From assembly GCA_019426215.1 (NCBI GenBank), contig CM033391.1:17100708-17164707 (forward strand): a stretch of 64,000 nucleotides of DNA, read 5' to 3'. The DNA comes from Buddleja alternifolia. Its lineage: Eukaryota; Streptophyta; Magnoliopsida; Lamiales; Scrophulariaceae. The stretch's first letter is position 1, and each line of letters starts with the position of its first letter. Of the stretch, positions 1 through 11,256 are shown one piece after another. Under the pieces are notes generated by a model. That model ran no database searches and was not told the origin of the DNA. It was given only the letters and a program-made list of their open reading frames with translations. Both the position numbers and the translations under genes were made by a program.

Positions 1-780
1 AGGATGAAGGGATTCGACTCACAGAAAGATCAAAATCTGGAGAGGTTTGCATTTTCATCGTTAACATTAGTAAGTCATGGCGACGTTGCTAGACATTGAA
101 CCACGACCAATAGGTGCCTTGGGCTAATTGGTGAAGTTAATCCAAGGCCTAGGTAATTATTATGAATAATTAATCTAGCCTATGGAAGGACTTATTGCTA
201 GCTTATTAATGGGCCTAAGGGGTCACATACAATACTTAGTGTAGTACCTATTGACTAATTAATTCTTTGTGAGATAATAGAGAGATTAATTAATTGGAAT
301 TAATTTATCGGGAAAAGGAATAAATTAATTAAGTGGTCTTCATTAACAAAAGTCTTGTAATTTAATATTGGATTACTAAATTGGAAAGACTAGTTAATTA
401 ATTAGTGGTTAAATTAATTAATATGTGAAAGAGAAAATAAATATATATATATAGATATATGCATGTAGGCGTGTATATATGTATAGATTTGGTAGAGGAT
501 TTTTATCTTGTTCACCAAGTCTATGCATATATATATATATATATATTTAATATATCTATCCTATAATATATTTGGTAGGATCTATTCTAATTAATTAGGT
601 AACTAATTGATATGGAAAGATCTTATAAATATATTAGGATAAATATTGAAGATATGGAAAGATCTTATTTGATAAGATATGGTATATTTGATATGTATCA
701 AATATATGGAAGTATCTAATTAGTTGGAATGTATCCAATTAATTATGGAAGAGATACAAGATGGAAGGGAACTAAGTGTA

Positions 781-820
<40 letters not shown>

Positions 821-959
821 AAGGAATATATATACACGCCTATTTAGGCATGTAGATATGTGTGTGTGAGTTTCCATATTTTTGTGGACTTTCACCCTAT
901 ATATATATGTGTGTGTATTGATATTTTACTGACAAGGAATTTAATATAAGTTAATCAAG
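1..959. other. AT-rich non-genic DNA with TA microsatellites
   Basis: No coding region is supported. The stretch is dominated by short AATTAATT-type runs and by TA/TATG simple repeats near 440-545, 783-820 and 897-915. It may be the upstream part of the LTR-like sequence that ends at 1414, but no TG-type LTR start could be found. Confidence 0.6.
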
Positions 960-1414
960 TTACTACACAATTTTGATTGTGAAAAATTCTCTCCATCTTT
1001 TCTCTTCCACCTCTTTCACAAATATTCTTCCAACTCATGTGTTGAGTACGAAGAACACCAAATTATTCCTACCCCATTTTCATAAGCCAAGATTCGATAT
1101 TCTCCTTGCTAGCACTGGTGGAGACAATCGAGGGTACGAGCTAAGGTGTGGATAAACTTAGAGGCGCAACACTTGGGGCGCTAGGGCAAATCCATCCGAA
1201 AAGGTGTAGCAGGGAGTTGCTTATAAAGATGTTGCTGTTTTTTGGTCTACAAGAGGTAAACATGAGTAAACTAATCTCTAGGATTTTTGAATCCGATGGT
1301 ACCATGTCTACCTAGCTCTAATTTCGGGGATGCCGCTTTAATTTTTTAAATTACATGTCTTCCGCTGCGTCGGCTCCCCGGGGGTTGTACCGATCCCCAA
1401 AAGGAATTCCAACA
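960..1414 (+). repeat. Possible 3' part of a Copia-type LTR
   Basis: The block ends in CCAACA at 1409-1414. It shares features with the clear LTR at 5607-6369: the string ACTCATGTGTTGAGT occurs in both (about 1035 and 5987). Both then carry a tract with 'gctagcac' followed by 'agaggcgcaac' or 'agagacgcaac' and 'ggggcgct' or 'ggggtgct'. No good primer-binding site follows, and the LINE begins almost at once, so the element interior may have been displaced. The only ORF here (973-1155) has no recognisable domain. Confidence 0.35.
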
Positions 1415-1572
1415 TAGTCGATCTGAACAACCCCACCATGGTGAGGCGGACGAACAATTTGGACATGCTGGACAACCCGGTCTTTGAAAGATTGGGGGTC
1501 AATGACTCCCCCCCCCCCCCGAGGTATGATTTTTCGTCTAAGTATTATCTCTACACCCTTTACTATTTTTTT

Positions 1573-2241
1573 ATGAGGATTATTTTCTGGAATTGTAGAG
1601 GCACTGGAAAGACGGAATTTCTTGTTGCGCTGCTAGATATCATTCGGACCCATAACCCGATGATTCTTGTCCCGCGTTAGAGGGGATCGCGTAGAGACGA
1701 TTATTAGACATAGTCGGATGGACCTAGTTGAGATTGTGGAAACTCGTGAGTTTGCCGGGGGCATCTGGTTGTTTGGAATTCGCAAGCCGTTACTTTGGAG
1801 ATAGTGGCAGCCAATGATCAATATATCACTTCTGTGATCCGTAATCAGGGGGCTCTTAACTGGGTGCTTACCACTATCTATGCAAGCCCCCAGCAAAGTA
1901 TTGGGGATAGTTTATGGGATCATATCAGCCAGATGTCAAGAGCTTTTAATGGGGTCTTAGCTAGAGATATGAACGTGGTTACTAATGATTCTGAAAAGAC
2001 GGGAGGAGCTCCGGTCGATATGAACAATTGTAGAAAATTTCTCGACTGCATTAGGTCGGTGGGTCTTATTGATCTCAAGTTCTGTGGAAACCCATTCACA
2101 TGGGATAAAGGTGGTAATCCATCTCTCTAGGAAAGTCTTGATTGAGCCTTATGCAATCCTGAATGGCGTTTATCCTTCCTGACGGCTACAGTCAATCATC
2201 TTGCCCGACTGACCTCAGATCACTCCCTCTTTTATTGACTC
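1573..2241 (+). pseudogene. LINE endonuclease domain, broken
   Basis: The region starts with MRIIFWNCRG, the usual first strand of plant LINE endonucleases. After a frameshift and stops (1678-1795) the domain continues with LNWVLTTIYASPQQ, a segment ending KTGGAPVDMNNCRKFLDCIR, GLIDLKFCGNPFTW, and finally TSDHS near 2220-2241. In active relatives this enzyme nicks the target DNA to prime reverse transcription. The usual GDFN motif reads RDMN here, so a conserved catalytic-loop position has changed. With the internal stops, no activity is expected. Confidence in the domain is high; exact ends are approximate. Confidence 0.82.
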
Positions 2242-2673
2242 TAAGTGAGGATTCTGAACCTACTAACAAGACCTTTCGGGTTCAGTCTGTTTGGTTCACT
2301 GACACGAGATACTAGAATTTCGTTGCAAAGAATTGACTGAAGAGATCAGAGGATTCGATTTTTTACTGCATTCGAGATATTCGGAACCAATCTAAAATTT
2401 GGAATAAAACTGTCTTTGGTAATATCTTTAAAAGAAAGAAGGAGCTGACTAATAGGATTGTTGGAATCTAGAGAGCCCAAAGTAGGTTTTATAATAGATA
2501 TTTACAGAAACTTGAAGCTAAGCTAACTAGCCAGTATCATGAGACTTTGTGCCAGGAGGAACTTCTCTGAAAGCAAAAGTCACGTATCCATTGGCTCCAG
2601 ATAGGGGATCATAATACTAGGTTCTTCACTTATCCGTGACCCATAAGCAAAGAAAGGCTAAGATCAGGGCATT

Positions 2674-2731
2674 ACTTCGAGATGATGGCGAGTGGGAATT
2701 GCACTTCGAGATGATGGCGAGTGGGAATTGG
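2674..2731 (+). repeat. 29-bp tandem duplication inside the LINE
   Basis: Two adjacent 29-bp copies (2674-2702 and 2703-2731) beginning ACTTCGAGATGATGGCGAGT differ only at the last base. The unit is not a multiple of three, so it shifts the reading frame just upstream of the reverse transcriptase. It is probably a local replication-slippage event after insertion. Confidence 0.9.
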
Positions 2732-3938
2732 CACCCAATAACTTGCGACAAATGGCTGTGGATTTCTATAAGAATCTTTGTGGTGAAGGATCTCCTGTAT
2801 CCGAGTACAGAATGACCCCTGATTTTCCTCATTTGACTGATCATCACCGTTCATTTCTTCAAGTGCCGGTTACAAAGGATGAAGTCAAGCGAGTGATTTG
2901 GGAGATGCATCCAACCAAATCACCGGGCCCAGACGGGATTCAACCTATCTTCTTTCAGAAATGTTGGACTACGGTGGGCGACATTGTTACTAAAATCGTA
3001 AGTGAAGCCCTCCGCACAGGTATGATCGATACACGCAGTAATGAGTGTCTTATTATTCTGATTTCAAAAGAAAGTAACCCGACCCAGCTTTCCAAGTTTC
3101 GCCCAATCAGTCTGAGCAACGTTATTCTTAAAATCATTACTAAAACTATGACTAATAGACTTGGGGATATGATGAATAATTTAATTCCTCAAACCCAGAG
3201 TAGTTTTATTAAAGGTAGGCAGACTATTGATAATGTTATCATAACTCAAGAGGTAATCCATAACTTGCGTACTCTTAAGGGTAAAAAAAAAAATTTGTAG
3301 CTAAAATTAACTTTGGAAAAGCTTATGACCGCATTGATTTGGCATTTTTGGAATGTGTGTTAGGTGAAATGGAATTCCCCTTGACTTGGACTCGCCGCAT
3401 AATGGAATGTACCACTGCTGCCAAACTAGATCTTCTTTGGAATGGTACGACAACCGAGTGGCTCATTCCTAAGAGGGGACTAAGGAAAGGAGACCCTCTA
3501 TCCCCTTATATGTTTGTTTTTTGTGTAGAGAAGTTGGGGTCGTTGATTAGGAAAGAAGTGTCGAATCGTCCTTGGAAATCGGTTTTGACGTCCCTTACAG
3601 GTCCTCGTGTTTCTCACCTTATGTTCACGGATGACTTAATCTTGTTTGGGGAGGCGTCTGACTCACAAATCAATATTATCCATTCTACTTTAGAGGATTA
3701 TTGTACGATGTCGGGCCAGAAGGTCAATCTTGATAAGTCTGTGATTTGTTTCTCTAAGAATGTATCTCGTCCGCATTCCCTAGCAGGTCGGGCAACATTA
3801 ATCAAAGCGGCCCCATCCACTATACCGTCCTATGTTATGCAGACATCAAAGATTCCTATGGGTATATGTGATAAAGTGGATAAGCTCAACCGACAGGTCT
3901 TATGGGGGGCTCTAACGAGGATAGGAAAATTCATTTGA
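2692..3938 (+). pseudogene. LINE reverse transcriptase, frameshifted
   Basis: Two frames make up one RVT_1-type domain. The first (to 3300) has KSPGPDGIQPIFFQKCW, SKFRPISLSNVILKIITK and QSSFIKGRQTIDNVI, the usual fingers and palm blocks of plant LINE enzymes. The second (from about 3302) has KAYDRIDLAFLE, GLRKGDPLSPYMFVFCVE and the catalytic FTDD box (Asp codons at 3630-3635). The break between them lies at an A-run near 3283-3293, which looks like a slippage frameshift. The domain would copy LINE RNA at a nicked target. Both catalytic aspartates remain, but the gene is not readable as one protein. Confidence 0.9.
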
Positions 3939-4042
3939 TTTCGTGGGACACAGTTTGTTGTAACTAACTACAAGGAGGCCTCAGGATAAGCAACAACAGA
4001 GCGGTTAACCTCTCATTACTCGGAAAATTAGGTTGGCAATTA

Positions 4043-4786
4043 ATGACTGAAGATGACAAATTGTGGGTGCAAGTCCTGAGACACAAATATGTTTACCGTA
4101 GCCGAGCCCGGGCTCGCAACGACACTTCCCACACGTGGTGTAGCGTTCAGGCTACATTACCAATATTCAAAAATGGACTTCGATGGAAAGTTGGTGATGG
4201 GGACACAATCAAATTCTGGAAAGATAAGTGGATTGGTACTTCCACCTTACTTTAGCGATCCTAATGGACTCCATCGGATGTTGACTTGGACCGATCTGTT
4301 CGAAGTTACTAGTCGGAGAGAGACGGATGGCGGTGGGCTGAGCTTACGGAACTAGAAGCAAATATCCGGGCAGATTTGGCAACCATCGATTTGAATAGCT
4401 TGGCGCACTTAGATGATACACCTATTTGGCGCCTTACCTCCACTTGTATCTTTAGTTGCAAGAGTGTATATGATTTTATCATGAACTCCACGTCAGAGTT
4501 TCGAGACTCTAACCAGGGGCCGTGGAAAAAACTTTGGGATATTAGGGTGGCCCACAGGCGTAAATTCTTTCTTTGGTTATTGCGTCACAACCGTGTACTC
4601 ACTCATCAAGACCTTGCTCATAGAGGGATCCCTGTGAACCCAGGTTGCACTTTCTGTGAGCACTCTTATGAATCAGTAATTCATGCACTCAGAGACAGTT
4701 CGTGGGCCTCGGATATTTGGAAGCAGCTGGTCTTAACCTGTCTTCATGCAACATTCTCCAAACCATTACCGGAGTGGATTGACTAG
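4043..4786 (+). pseudogene. LINE C-terminal region with zf-RVT
   Basis: Segments in more than one frame show the usual sequence after the LINE reverse transcriptase: WVQVLRHKY, then GLRWKVGDGDTIKFWKDKW (about 4180-4240), then WRLTSTCIFSCKSVYDF and WKKLWDIRVAHRRKFFLWLL. The zinc-binding stretch follows with CTFCEHSYESVIHAL (about 4648-4690). The zf-RVT domain is a cysteine/histidine module found at this position in plant LINE polyproteins. A frameshift lies between about 4255 and 4376. Not functional as it stands. Confidence 0.8.
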
Positions 4787-4995
4787 AACTTAAAGGCGGC
4801 TGCGCACAGGTATGTTTGGGGCATGGAATGGGCTGTTACGTTTACTGAAACATTATGTTTATTTTGGTAGAAGAGTAATCGAGTGATTCATCGCGATGAT
4901 GATCCCGATCCCCATGTAGAGATCGAGCAGATTCGACAACGTGTAGAGGAAGCCAAATACATTATTAGACAAAACCTGGATAACAACATGGAGGC

Positions 4996-5563
4996 AGTAT
5001 TTGTGCTATGGAATAAACCAGATGAGGGGACTGTAAAACTTAATGTCGATGGAGCTGTTTGAAATGGGGGTGGCAACGCCAAATCCATAGCAACCATTCG
5101 AGGAATTTTTTGTGATAGTCATGGAGACTAGATCTATGGGTTTGCGGACCAGATCGGGTTGGAAATCCCTCTTGGGGCAGAGCTTAAAGCTATCAGGCGA
5201 GCCATTGAGAAGGCTTGGGACTTAGGCTTGGAGCCCCTTGTGATTGAAAATCGTCTAGAGACTATCAAAGGAATTCACTCAGGGATCAGTACTCATCAGT
5301 ACTACGAATATATAATGCAAATCCGGGAGAAGTTAGCTCTTGCATGGAATGTTTCGTTTCGTCATATTTGGAAAGACGCAAATAAAGTCGTTGATACTTT
5401 AGCCAACTTTGGTTTCGACGGGTCGCTTGCCACTACTATGATCCCTGGTGAAGATATTCGGGGAATCCTCGAGCATGATAGAGTCGGAGGTGCTTGGATT
5501 AGATACACGGCCTTAGACTCAGGTTTGTCGAGTTACGTCTTTAGGGTAGCACCCTCATTTTGA
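4996..5563 (+). pseudogene. LINE RNase H domain, broken
   Basis: The translation contains VKLNVDGAV, a stop, then GGGNAKS, followed after further breaks by GAELKAIRRAIEKAWDLGL and HIWKDANKVVDTLANFG. These match the RVT_3-type RNase H found at the end of many plant LINEs. The first Asp (NVDGA), the helix Glu (GAELKA) and the last Asp (DANKVVD) are visible. The usual E-x-DS block reads IENRLETI, so one expected active-site Asp seems lost. The ORF ends at 5563, close to the 3' end of the LINE. Confidence 0.8.
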
Positions 5564-5606
5564 TTCAAAAAAATCAAGAAAGATAAAAATTTTGGACTCT
5601 AAGTTT

Positions 5607-6369
5607 TGTTGGAAGCGTGTTAGGCGTGTTGTATGGGAGAAGAATTTAATTCTTCTCCAAGTCTTGATCTAGGAGAATTAAGAAGATACACAATGATAAG
5701 GAAGGAGTTAGTTACTTGGTGACTAGGTTCCTACTTATTAGGAATATCCTATTTAATATATCTAGAATTAAGGAAGTTGAATATTGGAAGAGTTTGACTT
5801 GCCTTATATTCTTATTACACTAGGGTTAGGATTATTCATCTATAAATTTGTGTTTAGAGAACACAAAAGATGATGAATTTTCATAAGCAAAAACATGCCC
5901 ACATGAGGAGAAAATAAGCATAATTTTCGTCATCTTCATCTCCTACAAAAACCATCCCTAGCCTATATTTATTGATATGATTTTACTCATGTGTTGAGTT
6001 TAATCATTAACCAAATATTCCCTCCTTTCACAAATAAGCCTAGATTAGGAAGCTAGAAATAATCCATTGGCTAGCACCAAGAATGGATTATTTGCATCTT
6101 AGAGACGCAACGCATGGGGTGCTACAACCGGGAGATAAAAAATCGGTTTTAGAGCTCTTGGAGAGTTCCTAACCAGTGGCTTGGATCTGTCAATTGGTTG
6201 AATCGAAAAGATTAGAAACTTGACCGAGGGACATAGCGAGAACGGTTGGTTTCCAATTTCATCTCTTATATTGATTCGATTGAGCAGCTGAAAATCCTGC
6301 TTTGGGGTGGTTGGTTTAAAATTTTAATTTTCGCTACGTTTAACCACCTCGGGGATTACTAACCCAACA
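5607..6369 (+). repeat. LTR (763 bp) of a Copia-like or LARD-like element
   Basis: The block begins TGTTGG and ends CCCAACA, standard LTR ends, and is followed one base later by a primer-binding site. It has the AT-rich 5' part and the 'ctcatgtgttgagt' tract also seen near 1035. Because the primer site follows it, it is the 5' LTR of a plus-strand element. I could not find a matching 3' LTR in the window. Confidence 0.82.
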
Positions 6370-6370
6370 G

Positions 6371-6383
6371 TGGTATCAGAGCC
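6371..6383 (+). other. Primer-binding site, initiator tRNA-Met
   Basis: TGGTATCAGAGCC lies directly after the LTR ending at 6369. It is the classical complement of the 3' end of plant initiator tRNA-Met, used for minus-strand priming. Its position fixes the LTR end and the plus-strand orientation. Confidence 0.9.
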
Positions 6384-6466
6384 TTGGTTGGCTCAATCAT
6401 TTCAATTTTATGTGATTTAAGTATGCTTTCGTTTATCTGTTGAATAAAATCTGAGCATGTTAAATC

Positions 6467-6624
6467 TGTTGGAATGTGATTCCCCTTGTGTATTATTTCA
6501 TAGAAGGCAAATATATATAATGTATTACAAAGATTAATAAAGGAAATAAGAGACTTATCTAAATAAACAAGTAATAAACCTATCTAGATGAATAAACATG
6601 AAAGAATGAATATATAGTTTAACA
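6467..6624 (-). repeat. Copia 3' LTR (158 bp)
   Basis: Begins TGTTGGAATG and ends TTTAACA on the plus strand. Preceded by the target duplication AAATC at 6462-6466. On the element's coding strand the adjoining tract at 6625-6634 is a G-rich polypurine-like primer. The pol stop codon TAA (6619-6621) lies just inside this LTR. Confidence 0.95.
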
Positions 6625-8571
6625 CGCCCCCGCAGTCGAAACGGGAGGTGGCTGAACCGTGAGACTGGACTTGAACTCCAAGAATAAAGCCGAAGGGAGA
6701 CCTTTAGTAAACACATCCGCAAACTGACGAGATGATGGCACATGAAGAACTCGAACATGACCCATAGTAACCTTTTCACGTACAAAATGCAAATCTAATT
6801 CAATATGTTTAGTACGATGATGCTGTACCGGATTAGTGGAAAGATAAACTGAGCTTATATTATCACAAAAGACAAGAGTGGCTGACAAAAGAGGACATCG
6901 GAGTTCAACAAGTAAGTTTCGAAGCCAACAAGCTTCAGCAACTGCATTGGCAACCCCACGATATTCAGCTTTAGCACTGGATCGAGAAACGACGAGTTAA
7001 CGTTTAGAAGACCAAGAAAGAAGATTGTCACCTAAATAGACACAGAAACCAGAGGTTGAGCGACGAGTATCAGGACAACCTGCCCAATCAGCATCCGAGT
7101 AGGCGACAAGTTGATCAAGAGAAGATGGACGAATGACTAAACCCTCAGATAAAGTACCCTTAAGATAGCGAAGAATACGTTTTAAGGCATTGAAGTGAGA
7201 TTCACGGGGATCATGCATAAAGAGACATATTTGTTGAACCGCATAGGCAATGTCTGGACGAGTAAAGGTGAGATATTGAAGGGTCCCAGCAAGACTACGA
7301 TATAGAGAGGGATCAGAAACGGGGAAGCCAGAGGACGAGGAGAGTTTGGAGGTAGTGTGAACCGGTGTAGAAACTGAATTGCAGGAAGACATGCCGGCAT
7401 GGTCAAGAATCTCATTTGCAAATTTGGCTTGAGAGAGGAAAAGACCAAAAGAAGATCGAGAGATGGAAATACCCAAGAAGTAGTGGAGGGGGCCAAGGTC
7501 AGTCATAGAAAACTCAGCAGACAGACTAGCCGTAATAGAAGATAGAAGAGAGGTAGAGGAGACCGTAAGAACAATGTCATCGACATAGAGAAGAAGATAG
7601 GCAGTATGAGAGGGCGTATGGAGAATGAATAGAGATGCATCAGCTCGACTATGAACAAAACCAAGAGTAGAAAGAAAAGAAGCGAAGCGATTATGCCAAG
7701 CACGATGAGCCTGTTTGAGACCATAGAGTGCTTTCTTGAGACGACAGACATGAGTAGTATGCGTAGAGTCAAGAAACCCAGGGGGTTGTTTCATGTAAAC
7801 CGTTTCAGTGAGATGACCATGAAGAAAAGCATTTTTAACATCAAATTGATGAATGGGCCAAGAACGAGAGGTGGCAAGGGCGAGGACAGTGCGTATAGTA
7901 GCAGGCTTGACAACAGGGCTAAATGTATCAGTATAGTCGAGACCCGGGCGTTGAGTAAATCCCTGGGCGACAAGACGGGCTTTGTAACGTTCGAGAGAGC
8001 CATCAGAGCGAAGCTTGTGACGAAATATCCATTTTGAGCCAACGAGATTGACATTGGAGGGACAAGGAACGAGCTCCCAAGTGCCATTGGAGTGGAGAGC
8101 AGACAGCTCAGCAAGCATGGCATCTTTCCAATGTAGATCACGAAGAGCTTGAACATGAGAGCGAGGGAGAGGAGAGATATTGGAAGAAGAAGAGGCGGAT
8201 AAATTTAGAAGTGTACGAGGTTTGGATATACCGAATTTGGAACGAGTGGTCATCGAATGTGATGGGGGAGGGGGAGGAGGTGAAGCTGAAGTATTCATGT
8301 GGGGTGGGAAGCCAGGAGGCGGACCAAGAGAGGCAGGAGAAGGCGAGAAAGGGGCAGCGGGAATAACAGGAGCAGACGGGGTGGGTGGATGCACAGGGGT
8401 GGAGGAAGAGTTAGCATGATGGACAAGAGGAGAGATATCGTCATTACAAGAAGGAAAGTCATGGACGGGAGAGGTGAGAGGTGGATTGTAGGAGAGATAA
8501 GGAAAATATTTTCGTCGAACTGTACGTGGTGAGAGATAAGGATTTTGTTCGTGGTAAGATCTAGACAACAA
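6619..8571 (-). pseudogene. Copia reverse transcriptase and RNase H
   Basis: The open frame from 8571 to 6997 carries a proline-rich linker, then RVT_2: NGTWELVPCPSNVNLVGSKW, YKARLVAQGFTQRPGLDY, FDVKNAFLHGHL, the catalytic YVDD box at 7576-7587, and DLGPLHYFLGI. RNase H follows with AYSDADWAGCPDTRRSTSGF. A single TAA stop at 6994-6996 interrupts RNase H directly after SWSSKR; where relatives have Gln, CAA to TAA is the simplest change. The same frame then runs on from 6888 to 6619 with YLSTNPVQHHRTKHIELD and FADVFTKGLP, the usual Copia end. Apart from that stop and the upstream frameshift the domain looks complete. Confidence 0.93.
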
Positions 8572-9425
8572 TAACCCTTATGATGAGGAAGATAGCCAAG
8601 AAACAAGCAAGGAATGGAACGAGGGGCGAGCTTGTTAGGAGTGGTAGATGAAATATTAGGATAGCATAAGCAACCGAACACCCGTAAATGATCATAAGAG
8701 GGAGAGGTTTTGTAAAGAATTTCAAACGGAGTACGAAGAGAAAGAGTTGTAGTTGGGAAGAGATTGAGAAGGTGAGCAGCCATATTGAGGGCCTCAACCC
8801 AAAAAGAAGGTGGCAGCTGAGCCTGAAAGAGTAGTGTTCGAATGACATTGTTCACAGATTGTATAGTCCTTTCCGCTTTGCCATTTTGTTGTGAATTGTG
8901 TGGACATGAAAAGCGAAAATTTATGCCATTTTTAGTGAAAAAAGTATGAAGATTGTGGTTATCAAACTCACCACCATGATCACATTGAAAACTACGAATA
9001 GTATAATTAAATTGAGTTTTAACATAAGACGAGAAATTTGTGAAAATATCAAACACATCAGATTTACGTCGTAATGGAAAAACCCAAAGAAAATGGGAAT
9101 AATCATCAAGAAAAATAAGGTAATAGCGGAAACCGTTTAAACTAGGTACGGGAGAAGTCCACAAGTCTGAATGAACAATATCGAACAAACGATTATTAGT
9201 AGAGTTGGAAATAGAAAGAGATAACCGCTTGTGCTTCCCAAGCTGACAAGCATGACAAAGAGTATTCGAACGAATCTTATTACAAGAAATAAAGTTCCTA
9301 GAACAAAGAAATCTAAAAATAGAACTGCACGGGTGACCAAGACGACGATGCCAGACATCGGGAGAGACATAAAGAAGAGCGTGACATGGGGAGGCGGGAA
9401 CTGAGGTGGGACGGACCGGATACAA
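8505..9425 (-). pseudogene. Copia integrase
   Basis: The frame opens with a GAG-preintegrase zinc region: WHRRLGHPCSS, then CHACQLGKHKRL. The integrase core follows: FDIVHSDLWTSPVPSLNGFR with the first catalytic Asp, FQCDHGGEFDN with the second, and NGKAERTIQSVNNVIRTLL with the Glu. The D-D-E set is intact. Near 8500-8515, at an AAAATATTTT stretch, the frame shifts; the reverse transcriptase frame picks up with the expected linker. Upstream, the join to the protease frame is lost by a small deletion near 9436-9440. Integrase would insert the cDNA; here it could not be made as part of a full polyprotein. Confidence 0.93.
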
Positions 9426-9435
9426 ATCGCCCTCG

Positions 9436-9760
9436 CTATCTCTGGAAGATTAAATCGCCAGACCTAAGATCCTTCACAGAAAAACCAGACGGGTCAAACT
9501 TAATTGAACAATGGTTATCACGTGTGAGCTGACGTACAGAAATAAGGTTTTTAACAAGACCAGATGAGACGAGAATATTGTGAAGATGCAAAAGGACGAG
9601 ATGAGGAGGTAAGAGAGAAAGAACCAAGAGAATGCACCGGAAGAGCATCACCATTACCAACAACAATGGATTTAGATAAAGCACAAGGTACGATATGATA
9701 TAGGTTACCTGGGTTGGGGGACATGTGGGATGTCGCCCCGGTATCCATGTACCAATCATC
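9436..9760 (-). pseudogene. Copia protease region, frameshifted
   Basis: The gag frame runs on into WYMDTGATSHMSP, the aspartic-protease active-site block (DTGA) near 9720-9755. It then leaves the expected sequence near 9600. A second frame (to 9436) continues with LVKNLISVRQLTRDNHCSIKF and SGFSVKDLRSGDLIFQR, the usual C-terminal part of the Copia protease segment. The protease is therefore split by one frameshift. In an active element it would cut the Gag-Pol polyprotein. Confidence 0.88.
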
Positions 9761-9761
9761 A

Positions 9762-10954
9762 TCAGGCTGCTGAAGTGTCATAGTCTGAAATAGAGATGAC
9801 AGGTCCGTAGTGGGCTGAGCTGGAGATGGAGACGCCGGAACTGGAGAAGGAGACCAAGCAGGCTGTGGTGAGGTGATGGCCGACGGGACCTGGCCATATG
9901 GAGCAGGGCCGGGGCGAGGCAGTAACCCGGGCTGAGTAGATAGAGGTGGTGGCACAAACCATGGAGATGTGGAGCTCGGAGTGAACTGGTGAGCTGCAAA
10001 TGATGAAGCTGGGGACCCAGATGGCTGCTGAAAAGGTCCAAGTAGACGAGGTCCAGATGGAGTGTGCTGGACATACTGCAGAGTAATCCCAGAGGTGGGA
10101 TAAGATACATGAGGCCGAGGGGGGTTGGATAGAAGCCCCGATGATGGGCCGTGGGGTTGACCTTCTCCACGGCCAAAATTTCTTCCCTGAGTTTTACCTT
10201 TGTTTGGATTGTTTCGATTTCTATTGCGACCAGGGGTAGATTGAGTGTATAGGGCCGTTTGTGGAGTAGGAGTGGGCAGGGGTCGATGGAATCGATTTTC
10301 ACGTGTTTCATGTGTGAGAAGTAAGTTTCGAACATCATTAAACGAGGGTAAGGGTTTGATTGTGGTAATGATAGTGACTAGGGGAAGATATGACTCAGGT
10401 AATCCCTGTAGGAGTTGAAGAATGAAATCTTGGTCCGACACAGGTACATCTAAGTCGGCTAAAGAATCGGCCATAGCTTTCATTTCTTGGCAATATTGGG
10501 AGATGGAAAGAGGACCTTTTTGGAAATTTCGATATCGTTCATTGATTTGCATGGAACGAGTCGGCTTATTGTTACGAAAATTGTCCTCTATTGTAAACCA
10601 AACCTCACTAGCCGTGGCTGATTCAAGGTTTAAATTTTTCAAAAGTTTAATTTCGACGGTAGAATAAAACCATCGTTTTATCGTAGAATCGAGAGCAAAC
10701 CAATCATTATCATATTCATCTTTGGGTGTCGATTTACCGGTGAGATTGTCAATAACATAATAGCTACGACAAACATCTAAAAACATACCCCGCCATAGTT
10801 TGTGGTTGGAGAGTTGATCCGACAATTTAAAACCGAAAGATTGGAAAATGTTGCCTGCATGCAAAGCGGGATGAAGATGGGATGGGCGAGACTGATGGGG
10901 AAGGTTAGGGGCTGTGTCGGTAGGGTTGGTGAGGGTTTCATCAGTTTGAGACAT
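9762..10954 (-). CDS. Copia Gag protein (frame open into protease)
   Basis: I chose the ATG at 10954 (MSQTDETLTNP) because upstream residues are a hydrophobic leader translation with no Gag match. The protein has the UBN2-type capsid region: WRGMFLDVCRSYYVIDNLTG, WFALDSTIKRWFYSTV, ASEVWFTIEDNFRNNK, INERYRNFQKGPLSISQYC and VSDQDFILQLLQGLPESY. A basic RNRNRNNPNKGK stretch and a long Pro/Ser/Gln-rich tail follow. No CCHC zinc knuckle is visible, unlike many Copia Gags. It would form the virus-like particle. It is the one domain with no break of its own; the protease active site follows in the same frame. Confidence 0.85.
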
Positions 10955-11243
10955 GGGTTTGTCGCAATACAGAACCAAAACGCAAAAAAAAAAGATGAAA
11001 AACCAAGAAAGAATACCTGGACCGAAAAGAAGGAAGAACAGCGACAACAAGGAGGCTGTGTAGTGCGGAGATGTGGGTTGAGGGGAAGAACAACGTCTTA
11101 AAGAGGGAGAGGGAGTGGCGGTGCAGCAGGTGAGGCCGACGGCGGTGAGTGCAGCGGCTGTTTTTGGAGAAGGAAAAAAAAAACTTTATGGCTACTGCAG
11201 CAGCTGTTTTGGAGAAGAAAGGTTTTAGGATTTTTGGAGAACA

Positions 11244-11256
11244 AGGCTCGATACCA
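11244..11256 (-). other. Copia primer-binding site
   Basis: On the minus strand, TGGTATCGAGCCT directly follows the 5' LTR. It resembles the initiator tRNA-Met primer site with a change in the middle (TATCGAG rather than TATCAGAG). Orientation agrees with the genes. Confidence 0.8.

Larger units (their letters stand above)
1415..5606 (+). mobile_element. Decayed L1-type LINE (non-LTR retrotransposon)
   Basis: In order on the plus strand there are remnants of an apurinic-type endonuclease, a reverse transcriptase, a zf-RVT zinc-binding region and an RNase H domain. This is the layout of plant L1-like LINEs carrying RNase H. The reading frame is broken many times by stops and shifts, including around a 13-C run at 1508-1520 and an A-run near 3283-3293. 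The 3' end has only a short A-rich stretch near 5566-5590 and is abutted by an LTR at 5607. No target-site duplication was identified. An old, inactive copy. Confidence 0.88.

Noticed and set aside
6371..6383. tRNA-like strings such as TGGTATCAGAGC and TGGCGCCGTTGCCGGGGA
   Set aside because: Only 12-18 bp beside LTRs; they are retroelement primer-binding sites, not tRNA genes.
7651..8037. Plus-strand ORFs within the Copia element (also 8180-8419, 8299-8532, 10422-10667, 10802-11101)
   Set aside because: Antisense shadows of the minus-strand gag-pol.
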